Shown here: positions 1-8,481 of the stretch, piece by piece
Numbering within the stretch: position 1 is the first letter of the stretch
Layout: every line of letters starts with the position of its first letter
Origin: Bifidobacterium breve
Lineage (GTDB): Bacteria > Actinomycetota > Acidimicrobiia > Acidimicrobiales > Ilumatobacteraceae
DNA: 35,704 nt
Assembly: GCA_945901725.1 (NCBI GenBank)
Contig: CAMDLK010000013.1
Location: 1 to 35,704, forward strand
Direction of reading: 5' to 3'
Notes under the pieces: generated by a model
Databases searched by the model: none
What the model saw: only the letters and a program-made list of their open reading frames with translations
What the model was told of the DNA's origin: nothing
Program-made: the position numbers and the translations under genes

Positions 1-222
1 GCCAAAGATGGTGCAGATGCGGTGTATGCAGCTGCACTGCCAGATGGTCGTGCAGTTGCCTTGAAGGTTTCTGATGGGTACGGACGGGGAACTCCAACAG
101 TGCTTCTTGCAGCATTGCAAAAACTAGGTGTTGATGTAACAGGTGTTGATAACAGCATCGTAGAAACTGTGTACGGACATGGGAAACCAGTTGGTTCAGT
201 CCGAGCAATTGGGTTTGACTGA
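1..222 (+). CDS. Asparaginase II family protein, C-terminal part
   Basis: The frame is open from the first base and ends in TGA at 220-222, so the gene begins outside the window. The visible 73 residues include KDGADAVYAAALPDGRAVA and a Gly-rich turn, followed by a C-terminus ending GKPVGSVRAIGFD. This resembles the end of the asparaginase_II (PF06089) family, which is thought to hydrolyse L-asparagine to aspartate and ammonia and is distinct from the classical type I/II enzymes. The next gene starts two bases after this stop, so the two are probably cotranscribed. The catalytic N-terminal part cannot be judged. The family call rests on C-terminal resemblance only. Confidence 0.75.
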   Translation, partial: AKDGADAVYAAALPDGRAVALKVSDGYGRGTPTVLLAALQKLGVDVTGVDNSIVETVYGHGKPVGSVRAIGFD

Positions 223-224
223 AT

Positions 225-1187
225 ATGGCTATTCCGTTTGTTCCTCGCATTGATGATGCACCGTATGCAGAGATCACTCAGGTGTCGCCGCTGATTCAGA
301 GAGTGATTGCTAAGAATCCATCGAAGTTCAGTTACCACGGAACAGGTACGTACATTTTGGGTACCAACGATGTTGTTGTGATTGACCCGGGCCCGAAACT
401 TGATAGTCATCGTGATGCATTGCGCGTAGCACTAGACGGTAGAAACGTTGTTGGAATTGTGGTGACGCATTGTCATTCAGACCATTCACCATTGACCGAA
501 TGGCTGTACGGCGAGACAGGCGCTACTCGATACGCCGTAGGACCGCATCGTGTGTATGCAGGTTTCGTTGAAGAAGATGATCATGATGCATCTGAAGATG
601 ACCCTGCGGATGCTGTTGAGTCTGATGAAGAGAAGGAAACAACTGACCTCGCTTTTTCTCCTGATGCAGCAGTGATTGATGGCGAGAAATTTCTGTCCAC
701 AAAAGAGTTCGCATTGACTGCTGTTGCTACTCCTGGCCACACATCAAATCACCTGTGCGTCTCGATGGATGCAGAAGGTGCCTTGTTCACTGGCGACCAT
801 GTGATGGGCTGGTCAACCACAATCGTGTCGCCGCCTGACGGAGACATGCGTCAGTACATGGATTCAATGCGCAAGGTCATTGTGCGCGATGACCGAATTT
901 TGTGGCCAACACATGGTGGACCAGTGACAGACCCACAGCCGTTTCTTATTGCGTATCATGAACATCGCTTAGAACGTGAACGTCAGATAGTTGTGCAAAT
1001 TGCTAATGGCAATAACACCATTCCAGGAATTGTGAAAGTGCTTTATGCGGCTATTGACAAGAAACTGCACCGGCCAGCACGTCGCAGTGTGTGGTCTCAT
1101 CTACGCAAATTGGTAGATGACGGTGTGGTTGCGACTGACGATGGTGGAGAACCGCGACTGCTTGGCTCGTACCACCTAGTCGGCTAA
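225..1187 (+). CDS. Metallo-beta-lactamase-fold hydrolase (LACTB2-like)
   Basis: A 320-residue cytoplasmic protein of the MBL superfamily. The metal-binding motif THCHSDH lies at residues 81-87 (ligands H82, H84, D86, H87). Further ligands are expected in PGHTSNH (about residue 170) and FTGDH (about 190), and PTHGG (about 229) supplies the last histidine. The C-terminal 60 residues look like the winged-helix tail of LACTB2-like hydrolases, whose members act on RNA or thioesters. An acidic insert rich in D and E at about residues 113-140 sits between the two halves and is unusual. The substrate cannot be told from sequence. It follows the asparaginase gene by two bases and its stop overlaps the convergent gene by CTAA. 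Confidence 0.85.
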   Translation: MAIPFVPRIDDAPYAEITQVSPLIQRVIAKNPSKFSYHGTGTYILGTNDVVVIDPGPKLDSHRDALRVALDGRNVVGIVVTHCHSDHSPLTEWLYGETGATRYAVGPHRVYAGFVEEDDHDASEDDPADAVESDEEKETTDLAFSPDAAVIDGEKFLSTKEFALTAVATPGHTSNHLCVSMDAEGALFTGDHVMGWSTTIVSPPDGDMRQYMDSMRKVIVRDDRILWPTHGGPVTDPQPFLIAYHEHRLERERQIVVQIANGNNTIPGIVKVLYAAIDKKLHRPARRSVWSHLRKLVDDGVVATDDGGEPRLLGSYHLVG

Positions 1188-1450
1188 CGCTCGTTTTTCC
1201 TTTTGCGCATCCGCAGGCGACGCGTAACGAATCGCACCACACGATCGGTGAGGATTGTGAGAGCAATGATGATGACTGTGTACCACCACAAGGGAACGTT
1301 GTGAGCTTTGTACACCACGAAGTTGATATTGATGCGCGTGGTGTTTGCCGCGATAAGAGTAATGATGACGAGAGCGCCAACGATGGCTGCAACAGTGCCA
1401 AGACCAGCACCTTTATCAATTTCTAGTTCGGAGTTGTCGTCGTCAGTCAT
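1184..1450 (-). CDS. Small two-TM membrane protein, LapA-domain-like
   Basis: An 88-residue protein with an acidic N-terminus, a first hydrophobic segment at about residues 15-35, a short loop, a second segment at about 54-70 (PLWWYTVIIIALTI) and a strongly basic tail (RRLRMRKRKNER). The spacing and the N-x-V...PLW pattern resemble LapA-domain (DUF1049) membrane proteins. A ribosome binding site AAAGGA stands about eight bases before the ATG at 1450. It is the last gene of a minus-strand run beginning at 4973. The role is unknown; in proteobacteria LapA homologues assist lipopolysaccharide assembly, which does not carry over to an actinobacterium. Confidence 0.6.
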   Translation of the reverse strand: MTDDDNSELEIDKGAGLGTVAAIVGALVIITLIAANTTRININFVVYKAHNVPLWWYTVIIIALTILTDRVVRFVTRRLRMRKRKNER

Positions 1451-1499
1451 GTGAGTTGTCCTTTGTGATTACTTCACACTGTATTCAATTACAGAATGG

Positions 1500-2834
1500 T
1501 TACTTGACAGCGCCAGCCGACAACGTCTCTGGGTCAAAGAGAGCAAAGAAATCCTTCGTGGAACCATTGAGGTGACGATTCGGATCACCCATTCGATTGT
1601 CAATGATTTTTCCCCAACGAATCGGCTTTCCGAAGTCGCTGTACACCGCAAAGTACGGCCACTCACCATTGATGTCTAGTTCCATGCCGGTCTTGCAGCC
1701 AAGTACAACAAGCGTGTCTGCCAACATGCCAATGTTTACTTTGCCAACCGCGACAAACATCATGAGCCCATCTGTACGAAGACAAACAGCCGAACGAAAG
1801 TTGTAGACCTTGTTACCGAAATCGTTACCCCAATCAACTTTGGGGTAATTGGCATAAACAGATTTTCCGTTATGTACCAGGGGCGGTAAGTTTTGACGCA
1901 ATGACGCCCACGAACCGTCATCGGTAATGGTGTCTCCCCAGATACCAATGGTGCTGACGCCATCCTTCGAGATTGCAAGCGTGGCATACCCCTTGCGCAT
2001 CTTGCGCACAGTCTTACCTTCGGTGACATAACCACCTGGTTGATGCTCAAATCGGAAGCCGCCATTAAAACTTGCAATCAAAGAACGCAATGCAGAGCCG
2101 CGAATCTTTGAACCGTTCTTCCAACCTTTGCCACCTGGCATCTCTGTGCCATTAAACATTGCGGTACGAACTCGAGTTGGATCAAAGGTGGCCATTGTGG
2201 CAACTACAGAACCAAAGCACCACAGAGGTCGTATTGAAGTTGCGTACACAATTGGTTTTGTGCGCACTCGCATAACAGCTTGCCATTCACCTTCACCCGC
2301 TAACGCCGGAATCAGTTGGGACGAAAGATCTGCAGGTTTCGTGGGGATGGTTGTCGTTGTCGTCGTGGTTGTTGTCGCTACTGCGCCAGGAACAGTTGAC
2401 GTTGTTGTGGTTGTCGTCGACGTAGTTGTTGAGGTAACAACCGTGGCGACACTGCTATCAATGGGACAAGACGAAGTAGCCACTGTGGGACGTATTTGTA
2501 GCGGTGTGATGATGTCAGGAACTGATGTAGTTGTGGACGATTGGGCCGACGAAGGAGTCAATGTCGTTGAGGTTTGTGTCGGTACGTCAGTAACCGGCGT
2601 GATTGCAAGAGCGAGCGAGTCTGCGGGAGCAACAGCAGGTGGGTCGTTGTGAAGCCAAGCTTCCAATTGGTCAACAACAGGCCCCAATTTGTTCTCACGA
2701 GCCCACGATGCAATATTTTGCTGCAACGGGTCGCGGGGATGAGCCCGAACGTACTGAGTGATAGAAATCGCTACAACAAGAAAAATCATTGCAATGATGC
2801 CGCCAATTACACGGAGAAATAGGCGGCGTGTCAT
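1500..2834 (-). CDS. Exported phosphodiester glycosidase-like (NAGPA/DUF2233) protein
   Basis: A 444-residue membrane-anchored or secreted protein. Residues 1-30 form a basic start and one hydrophobic helix. Residues about 80-170 are a low-complexity Ser/Thr/Pro linker with runs of up to nine Thr. The folded domain at about 185-440 carries FNGGF (about 256), a LAISKDG strand, LRTDGLMMFVA and MELDINGEWPYFAVY. These match the NAGPA/phosphodiester glycosidase fold (PF09992), whose characterised members remove GlcNAc from phosphodiester-linked sugars. A role in envelope glycan trimming is inference. The likely promoter is TATCCT at 2843-2848, eight bases before the ATG. It lies 24 bases after the coiled-coil gene on the same strand. 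Confidence 0.75.
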   Translation of the reverse strand: MTRRLFLRVIGGIIAMIFLVVAISITQYVRAHPRDPLQQNIASWARENKLGPVVDQLEAWLHNDPPAVAPADSLALAITPVTDVPTQTSTTLTPSSAQSSTTTSVPDIITPLQIRPTVATSSCPIDSSVATVVTSTTTSTTTTTTSTVPGAVATTTTTTTTTIPTKPADLSSQLIPALAGEGEWQAVMRVRTKPIVYATSIRPLWCFGSVVATMATFDPTRVRTAMFNGTEMPGGKGWKNGSKIRGSALRSLIASFNGGFRFEHQPGGYVTEGKTVRKMRKGYATLAISKDGVSTIGIWGDTITDDGSWASLRQNLPPLVHNGKSVYANYPKVDWGNDFGNKVYNFRSAVCLRTDGLMMFVAVGKVNIGMLADTLVVLGCKTGMELDINGEWPYFAVYSDFGKPIRWGKIIDNRMGDPNRHLNGSTKDFFALFDPETLSAGAVK

Positions 2835-2842
2835 GCGATTAC

Positions 2843-2848
2843 AGGATA
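2843..2848 (-). promoter_or_regulatory. -10 hexamer TATCCT, phosphodiester glycosidase-like gene
   Basis: It lies eight bases before the ATG at 2834, with no ribosome binding site between, as expected for a leaderless transcript. It may act as an internal promoter in the minus-strand run. Confidence 0.45.
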
Positions 2849-2858
2849 TGCGTTTTAG

Positions 2859-4340
2859 CTAGGAAGCACTGCCCTTATCTCGCAAATGCCTACCGATATA
2901 GGCAACGACAACCTGCTGAGTTTCATCATCAAAATATAGGTGGATGCGAACTAAATGAGTCTTGCGCCCACGACGAAGATGCGCTTCTGCCCGAACAGTA
3001 CGGCCGCGCCAGTCAATGAGGTAGTCCTCTTCGTATTTCTGACGCGCAGTCACTGAAATTGCTGGGACGAAGTCAAGACCCATCTGGCGACATGCCAATT
3101 TGATACTGGTGCCGGTGATTTCACCTGACATCCATGCGCGGGCTACTTCATTGAGGCGCACCAAGTCTTGCAATACGCTTACTGGCTCTGGTCCTTCAAG
3201 ACCTTCACCCGATTCGATGGCCCTGTCGTGAAAGACAAGGAATGGGCAATGCAAGCGTGCAAGACGTAACGCTTCGGTCATTGACGGCACAGCACGAACC
3301 TGAGCTGTGTTTCCCGCCTGTGTTTCAAGCGAAACATTACGAAGAATCAATTCATCAAGTTGGCCACCTTTGCGTTCCAACTGTGTGCGTTGTTCCGATA
3401 GCAAGCGGTCTGCATCAGCAAGCGCGGCTTCTAGCTCATCAACCGATGCTTCAAGTTGTTCGATGTGAAGCGCCTGCTCCTCATTCTCAGCTTCTTCATC
3501 AGGAATTTCACGAACGAGAAGATCAGCAATTTCGAAGTCTCGTCGTGGTGGGGGTGGTACACGTGGTGGCGCAACTGAACGTGCCGCTGTATCAATAACT
3601 AGTCGAATGATTCGGTGCTGCTCACGTATTTCGTATGCTGCGGGCAATTCGCGACGTCGTGTGATGTCTGGTTCAGTATTTCCAGCCCACTGCACAATGA
3701 TGCAACCAGGACCAATTAGTGAGTAGTCAGCTAATTCAGTGAATCCTTTTAGTGCAGCGGCGTTTGTTATTTGAAAAACATGAGCTAATCCGACAAGAGG
3801 TCCCGCACCAATTGCAACGAGCGGTGGTGTACGTCGTTCGAAGTCAATGATTTCCACAATCGCCGGAAGGCGACGACCGGGCGCGAGAATAAATGCTGCA
3901 ACTTCTTGTCCGCCTAATTCTGTGTCAACCAAAGTCGCGGCGTCTGTGATGTATCTGTTTGCATCTTCAGATGGCACTGTGCGTAATGCAGTACGAACCA
4001 ATTGCACGACACGCGGTGGCAACATAGGTGGGGTGTATGGCACAACTTTGGCTGTGCTTGGAGTTGACACAATACGTACGTCGAATGTCAGCACATCTTC
4101 CAACAACACAACACTGATCGTCAGAGTTTCTACGTGTGTACTGCCGGGAGCACTTTCAGTAATGGTGAGACGAAACACTGGATCATCAGATGAGTGCCGG
4201 GTTCGTACTGTTGTACCAGGGCCGTATGAATCGATGGGGTAGTGCGCAACAAGCCAATCATCTACAACATCAATCAGTGCCATGCGATGGGAATTACTGC
4301 AATCACGCGTGGCAAGTGATAGGGCGTATGTCGTAATCAT
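2859..4340 (-). CDS. Coiled-coil protein resembling predicted bacterial conflict proteins, RelE-like C-terminus
   Basis: A 493-residue protein with no signal peptide or membrane segment. Three parts are visible. Residues about 1-265 form an alpha/beta region with PPLVAIGAGPLVGLAHVFQI and, later, GPGCIIVQWAG. Residues about 290-345 are a Glu/Leu-rich coiled coil. Residues about 350-490 form a C-terminal domain with HCPFLVFHDRA, then RKTHLVRIHLYFDDE and VVVAYIGRHL. From memory, the GLAHV...hW-G segment and the H...RI-YF...GRHL ending both occur in large uncharacterised actinobacterial proteins linked to defence or conflict, where the end is RelE-like. That link is inference. The start is uncertain: an internal Met at residue 20 is possible and neither has a ribosome binding site. 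It follows the unknown gene upstream by 27 bases. Confidence 0.6.
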   Translation of the reverse strand: MITTYALSLATRDCSNSHRMALIDVVDDWLVAHYPIDSYGPGTTVRTRHSSDDPVFRLTITESAPGSTHVETLTISVVLLEDVLTFDVRIVSTPSTAKVVPYTPPMLPPRVVQLVRTALRTVPSEDANRYITDAATLVDTELGGQEVAAFILAPGRRLPAIVEIIDFERRTPPLVAIGAGPLVGLAHVFQITNAAALKGFTELADYSLIGPGCIIVQWAGNTEPDITRRRELPAAYEIREQHRIIRLVIDTAARSVAPPRVPPPPRRDFEIADLLVREIPDEEAENEEQALHIEQLEASVDELEAALADADRLLSEQRTQLERKGGQLDELILRNVSLETQAGNTAQVRAVPSMTEALRLARLHCPFLVFHDRAIESGEGLEGPEPVSVLQDLVRLNEVARAWMSGEITGTSIKLACRQMGLDFVPAISVTARQKYEEDYLIDWRGRTVRAEAHLRRGRKTHLVRIHLYFDDETQQVVVAYIGRHLRDKGSAS

Positions 4341-4367
4341 CGACGACTCGAATTACTACGAAGAGAA

Positions 4368-4973
4368 CTAGCGGTACGGCGTAAGCGCATCGTGAACGAG
4401 CGACAAGAGGGAGGTAACTGTGGCTGCGTCATCAGGATCGAGTGTAAGCAACCGGTCAAAGGCAGAAGATTCAATGTCAATAGCGGGGTGCAACTGGTAG
4501 CGCTGGTGGGCAGGAAGCGGCGGTTCTGGGGTCTCTAGACGGGCAGTCCCTGGCGATTCGCGGTCAATCCAGCACTGGGCGGCTGAGCCAAGTGCCTGAA
4601 TCGTCCAGCCCGTTTCCAGGTGAACAGACCAAGGCCCAGCCGGTTCGCTGGGAAGGCTGATGGCATCGGGCGCGTGAGTGACAGGGACCTGCATTCGCAT
4701 AATTGGCCCGGAATGGTCACGATGGTTCACTTCAGCAACCACGGTGTCGTGAGCTACTGGCAACACCATCAAGTCGTCTTGCAAACGCGCCGAAGCGTTG
4801 TACTGAGTAGGTGTCACCACTTCCCATACCCATGGGCGGCCACCTGTATCAATAACAGGAACATTCATGCCTACCCAGGCAACATCAAGGCCGGGCATAG
4901 TGACGCGGCGCCACGTGAGAGATTCTGGATGTTCGGCGAGTGAACGTCTCACTCCATCTACAAACGTATGCAC
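4368..4973 (-). CDS. Hypothetical protein, possible partner of the coiled-coil protein
   Basis: A 201-residue soluble protein starting at a GTG. No signal peptide, transmembrane helix or known catalytic motif is visible. The first half is beta-rich (LDVAWVGMNVPVIDTGG, WVWEVVTPTQY). The second half has short beta segments, a Pro-rich turn (ETPEPPLPAHQRY) and an acidic helical end that includes LDPDDAATVTSLLSLVHDAL. I do not recognise the family. It is the first gene of the minus-strand run, 27 bases before the coiled-coil gene, so the two are probably coexpressed and may act together. The gap to the divergent alpha/beta hydrolase gene is 67 bases. Confidence 0.6.
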   Translation of the reverse strand: MHTFVDGVRRSLAEHPESLTWRRVTMPGLDVAWVGMNVPVIDTGGRPWVWEVVTPTQYNASARLQDDLMVLPVAHDTVVAEVNHRDHSGPIMRMQVPVTHAPDAISLPSEPAGPWSVHLETGWTIQALGSAAQCWIDRESPGTARLETPEPPLPAHQRYQLHPAIDIESSAFDRLLTLDPDDAATVTSLLSLVHDALTPYR

Positions 4974-5040
4974 GAGTGTTCATGTTGGTGTGAAATGGCC
5001 CGAGAATGGTGGATACCCCCGCGAATGCGAGACTTGAGTC

Positions 5041-5856
5041 ATGCCAATGTTTGCTTCGCATGACATCTCGATCAACTATCAGGTCACCGGTGCTGGTCCT
5101 CGAGTGATGTTTTTCAATGGATCAGGTGCAACATTGCAGTCCACTGAACTTCTCATCCGTTCGCTGTCTAAGGAGTGCGAAGTGCTTGCACACGACCAAC
5201 GTGGACTTGGTCTTACTTCCATACCTGAAGGCCCGTACACCATGGCGCAGTACGCATCAGATGCTGCAACGCTTCTTGATCATGTGGGGTGGAAGACATG
5301 TTCCGTGGCTGGAATCAGTTTTGGTGGAATGGTTGCGCAAGAATTTGCAGTGACATTTCCTGATCGTGTTGAACGGTTGGCCTTGTTGTGCACATCCACA
5401 GGTGGAGCCGGTGGTTCGTCGTATCCGCTGCATGAATTGGGAGCGTTGTCTGCCGATGAGCGTGCTTCAAAAATGGTGACATTAAGTGACACACGCTTTA
5501 CTCCTGAATGGTTAGCATCTCACCCGTCTGATGCGCAGATGATGAACTTGAGAAATGAACAAGCCGCCATTACAAAGTCTGCCGATGTAATTCGTGGTGA
5601 ACGATTGCAACTTGCTGCTCGCGTAGGTCATGACGTGGCTGATCGGTTACATCTGATTCCTTGTCCAACATTCGTGACGGCAGGAAAGTTTGATGGAATT
5701 GCACCGCCCGTTAACTCAGAGGCCATTGTCGAACGCATTTCTGATGCAACAATGTCGTTATATGAAGGCGGACACATGTTTGTTGCTCAAGACCCCATTG
5801 CAATTCGTGAAATCCGCACGTTCCTCTCAACCGGTGTTCGTCCAGGGAATAAGTAG
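5041..5856 (+). CDS. Alpha/beta hydrolase
   Basis: A 271-residue cytoplasmic hydrolase. The nucleophile elbow GISFGG places Ser93. The oxyanion region is FFNGSGA (about 25-30), followed by DQRGLG (52-57), which is typical of the family. The acid is probably the Asp in TAGKFDGIAPP (about 218) and the histidine is in YEGGHMF (about 243). The protein resembles 3-oxoadipate enol-lactonase or haloalkane-dehalogenase-like hydrolases, but the actual ester, lactone or C-X substrate is open. It is followed after six bases by a sulfatase gene and the two are likely one transcription unit. A weak hexamer GAGACT lies six bases before the ATG. Confidence 0.85.
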   Translation: MPMFASHDISINYQVTGAGPRVMFFNGSGATLQSTELLIRSLSKECEVLAHDQRGLGLTSIPEGPYTMAQYASDAATLLDHVGWKTCSVAGISFGGMVAQEFAVTFPDRVERLALLCTSTGGAGGSSYPLHELGALSADERASKMVTLSDTRFTPEWLASHPSDAQMMNLRNEQAAITKSADVIRGERLQLAARVGHDVADRLHLIPCPTFVTAGKFDGIAPPVNSEAIVERISDATMSLYEGGHMFVAQDPIAIREIRTFLSTGVRPGNK

Positions 5857-5862
5857 GTTGCT

Positions 5863-7326
5863 ATGGCAATGAATGTTCTCTTGATCACGCTTGATCAGTT
5901 TCGCGGTGATTGTTTATCGATAGCTGGTCACCCAGTTGTAAAAACACCCAACCTTGATCGTCTGTGCGAGCGTGGCGTTCGGTTGTCTCGGCACTACAGC
6001 CAAGCATCACCGTGTTCGCCTGGCCGTGCGTCGTTGTATACGGGTATGTACCAAATGAATCACCGAGTGCTTGCAAACGGAACACCTCTTGATAAAGACT
6101 TCGACAACATTGCGCTTGCTGCACGACGTGCCGGGTACAACCCAACTCTTTTCGGATACACCGATCAGTCGATTGACCCCCGTGTCACAACTGGCGCTGA
6201 TGACCCTCGTCTTCAATACTACGAAGGGGTTTTGCCGGGTTTCGATTGTGCGCTCGACCTGACGAGAGGGATGATGCCATGGAGACAATTTCTCGCCGAA
6301 AAGGGATACGACACCTCGCCGGGAATTTTGCAATTGCTCTCAACTGAAAATGAACGACCAGTTGAAGTCAGCGTTAGTAATTTCTTGACCAACAACTTGA
6401 TTGATTGGATTGATGCGCAAGATTCTGCGTGGTTCGCGCATGCAAGTTTCATACGGCCTCATCCTCCGTACTCGGCAGCTGGCGAATACTCAACGATGTA
6501 CGCCCCAGATTCTGTCGGTCAACCAATTCAGCGCGCTGAAGAAGTACACCCGTTCCATGAAGTGATGTTGATGCTTGATGCTACGAAGGCACCGACTGAC
6601 CCTGTTGAGATGGCACATATGCGTTCTCAATATTTCGGAATGATTAGCGAAGTTGATTACCAACTAGGGCGCCTCTTTGATTCATTAGTGGAATCTGGTG
6701 AGTGGGACAACACAGTCATTGTCGTCACTGCTGATCATGCAGAGATGTTGGGCGATCATGGGTTGCGTGAGAAAGTTGGTTATTGGGAAACAAGTCAACA
6801 CATCATTGGAATTGTTGCTGACCCACGTCATACAAGTGTTCACGGCACTGTGGTTGACAAATTCACCGAAAACATTGACATCATGCCCACACTGTGTGAA
6901 GTGATGGAAATTTCAATTCCATCCCAATGTGATGGTCTGCCGTTGACGCATTTCATCAATGGCACAGAGCCACCGTGGTGGCGTAATGCGGCCCATTGGG
7001 AATACGACTGGAGATTCGCACTTATTCCGGCTGACAGGTACGTGTGGCCATGGCGTCGGCGACTGGAACAACTCAATCTTGCTGTGCGACGCAGTGAGAC
7101 TCATGCGTATGTTCAATTCGGTGATGGCGACTACTTATGTTTCGACTTGGAAGCCGACAACACCTGGCGCACGTTAACTACTGACGCAGAAGTGATTTCA
7201 GAAAATGCTCGAGCAATGTTGACCTGGCGCATGGAACATGCAAACAGAACCCTGACCGGATTTCTTGTTGAGGGCGGCGGAGTTGGCCGCTGGCCCGCCA
7301 ATGTTGAATGGCGTACTGAGTCTTAA
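5863..7326 (+). CDS. Cys-type sulfatase / phosphonate monoester hydrolase family
   Basis: A 487-residue alkaline-phosphatase-superfamily hydrolase without a signal peptide. The activation motif C-x-P-x-R appears as CSPGR with Cys51, the residue converted to formylglycine, followed by ASLYTG. Metal ligands are expected at D11/Q12 (LITLDQFRGD) and in TADHAEMLGDHG (about 285). The DQ rather than DD pair and the cytoplasmic location fit choline-sulfatase and phosphonate or phosphate monoester hydrolase relatives as well as arylsulfatases, so the ester class is undecided. A second ATG two codons downstream is an alternative start. The stop overlaps the convergent nitroreductase stop by TTAA. Maturation needs a formylglycine-generating enzyme, which is not in this window. 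Confidence 0.88.
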   Translation: MAMNVLLITLDQFRGDCLSIAGHPVVKTPNLDRLCERGVRLSRHYSQASPCSPGRASLYTGMYQMNHRVLANGTPLDKDFDNIALAARRAGYNPTLFGYTDQSIDPRVTTGADDPRLQYYEGVLPGFDCALDLTRGMMPWRQFLAEKGYDTSPGILQLLSTENERPVEVSVSNFLTNNLIDWIDAQDSAWFAHASFIRPHPPYSAAGEYSTMYAPDSVGQPIQRAEEVHPFHEVMLMLDATKAPTDPVEMAHMRSQYFGMISEVDYQLGRLFDSLVESGEWDNTVIVVTADHAEMLGDHGLREKVGYWETSQHIIGIVADPRHTSVHGTVVDKFTENIDIMPTLCEVMEISIPSQCDGLPLTHFINGTEPPWWRNAAHWEYDWRFALIPADRYVWPWRRRLEQLNLAVRRSETHAYVQFGDGDYLCFDLEADNTWRTLTTDAEVISENARAMLTWRMEHANRTLTGFLVEGGGVGRWPANVEWRTES

Positions 7327-7973
7327 TCAGACCAGCGGTCGTATTTGACCATCTGACTGAGTGGCGAACGGCGTAACGGACCATGTTTACCCATGGGGTA
7401 ACCGAGCGGAACCATGGCGTACACACCCCATGGCTCTGGTATCTCTAGCAATTCACGAACTTTGACTTCACTCGCCGAAATAAGAGTTGTCAGAACTCCG
7501 CCTAATCCTTCAGCGCGAGCAGCAAGCAACAAATTCTGTACCGCGGGGTACAAGGATGCTCCGCCCACAACTGGTGTACGTCCAAGGTTTCCATCAGTCA
7601 CGAATACTTCACGCGGATCATGAATGAACATGACGACAACGGGAACATCAGCGAGTGACTCAGCAAGTCGTGTTCCGACTGCAAGGCCGGTACGTGTTGC
7701 TTCCACAATGTTCTCTGGCATTCCCTCAACACGTTTCATATTCATGTCAACATATTTGGCCCATTCAGCGGCGTAAATCTCTCCGAGTTTCTGTTTCAAC
7801 ACGCGATCACGTACTGCGATGATGCGCCAAGGCTGTCTGTTGCCACCACTTGGTGCCCAGATTGCAGCTTGTAATACGCGTTCGAGAGTGGCGTCATCAA
7901 CAGGCTTGTCGCTGATACGCCGAATGGACCGGGTAGTAGAAAGAATTGAATACAGATTGTCAGCGTCGCTCAT
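7323..7973 (-). CDS. Nitroreductase family flavoprotein
   Basis: A 216-residue FMN-dependent oxidoreductase. The FMN phosphate-binding start TRSIRRISDKPV (about 14-25) and the APSGGNRQPWRI segment (about 38-49) are typical, and the C-terminal part has a VPLGYP-type segment. Members reduce nitroaromatics, quinones or enones using NAD(P)H; related proteins include BluB and iodotyrosine deiodinase. The specific substrate is unknown. A TAGATT hexamer at 7980-7985, six bases before the ATG, suggests a leaderless transcript. A second, differently built nitroreductase is at 29969. The stop overlaps the sulfatase stop. Confidence 0.87.
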   Translation of the reverse strand: MSDADNLYSILSTTRSIRRISDKPVDDATLERVLQAAIWAPSGGNRQPWRIIAVRDRVLKQKLGEIYAAEWAKYVDMNMKRVEGMPENIVEATRTGLAVGTRLAESLADVPVVVMFIHDPREVFVTDGNLGRTPVVGGASLYPAVQNLLLAARAEGLGGVLTTLISASEVKVRELLEIPEPWGVYAMVPLGYPMGKHGPLRRSPLSQMVKYDRWSD

Positions 7974-7979
7974 GAAAGC

Positions 7980-7985
7980 AATCTA
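7980..7985 (-). promoter_or_regulatory. -10 hexamer TAGATT, nitroreductase
   Basis: It lies six bases before the ATG at 7973 and is followed by GCTTTC, which is not a ribosome binding site. Transcription should begin at or next to the start codon. Confidence 0.55.
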
Positions 7986-8004
7986 ATCGGTACGAAGACG
8001 ACCC

Positions 8005-8481
8005 CTAGCGTTGAGCTGCACTGGCAGGCCACGGCGACATCTCTAATCCGACACCTTCGTATACCCCGTGAAGGAACGCTGCGTAGTCAACAGAGATATG
8101 TGCACGCGCGAGACGAACGAGTTCGTCACGAAAAAGAATGCCGTGGGAGTCAGCTCCGACAATGACGTGGGCTACTTCATGCAAAGCCGTGGCAGCAGTG
8201 GTGATTTTTCCGCGAAAACAAATTGTATTCGACTCAATATCTGCGGAAGCTAATGATGTTCGAGTTGCTCGACCAACGACTATCTGCGGCAAATCTATAT
8301 CTTCTCTGCTACAAACATGCTGCAGCCACTGTTCAATGTGTTGCGAACTGAAATTACGCGAACCAAGTTCATTATCAACAATTTCTTCGCACGCATATGT
8401 CAATGCTTGTTCTGGAGAACACTTCGAATATTCGTTGGCACGCGTGAGGGCCACCTGAACAAAAGTGGTGAGTGCGCTCAC
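8005..8481 (-). CDS. Putative zinc metallohydrolase (TIGR04338-like)
   Basis: A 158-residue protein with the gluzincin-like motif HEVAH at residues 101-105 (H101, E102, H105) and a following SHGILFRDEL that offers His113 as third ligand. This layout matches the small actinobacterial metallohydrolase family TIGR04338 and, more distantly, SprT-like proteases. It starts with GTG inside the stop of the preceding DUF2786 gene (GTGA overlap at 8478-8481), which indicates translational coupling and joint function. The same two families are found side by side in other actinobacteria, from general knowledge. The substrate is unknown. Confidence 0.75.
   Translation of the reverse strand: MSALTTFVQVALTRANEYSKCSPEQALTYACEEIVDNELGSRNFSSQHIEQWLQHVCSREDIDLPQIVVGRATRTSLASADIESNTICFRGKITTAATALHEVAHVIVGADSHGILFRDELVRLARAHISVDYAAFLHGVYEGVGLEMSPWPASAAQR

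Noticed and set aside
2338-2460. Thr-codon repeats as a phase-variable microsatellite (also 33190-33225)
   Set aside because: The repeats mix ACA, ACC, ACG and ACT, so no long uniform unit exists for slippage; a flexible linker explains them.
2128-2652. A 174-codon open frame on the plus strand, rich in Val
   Set aside because: It is the antisense of the Thr-rich linker of the glycosidase-like gene; Thr codons read backwards give Val, Cys or Gly runs.
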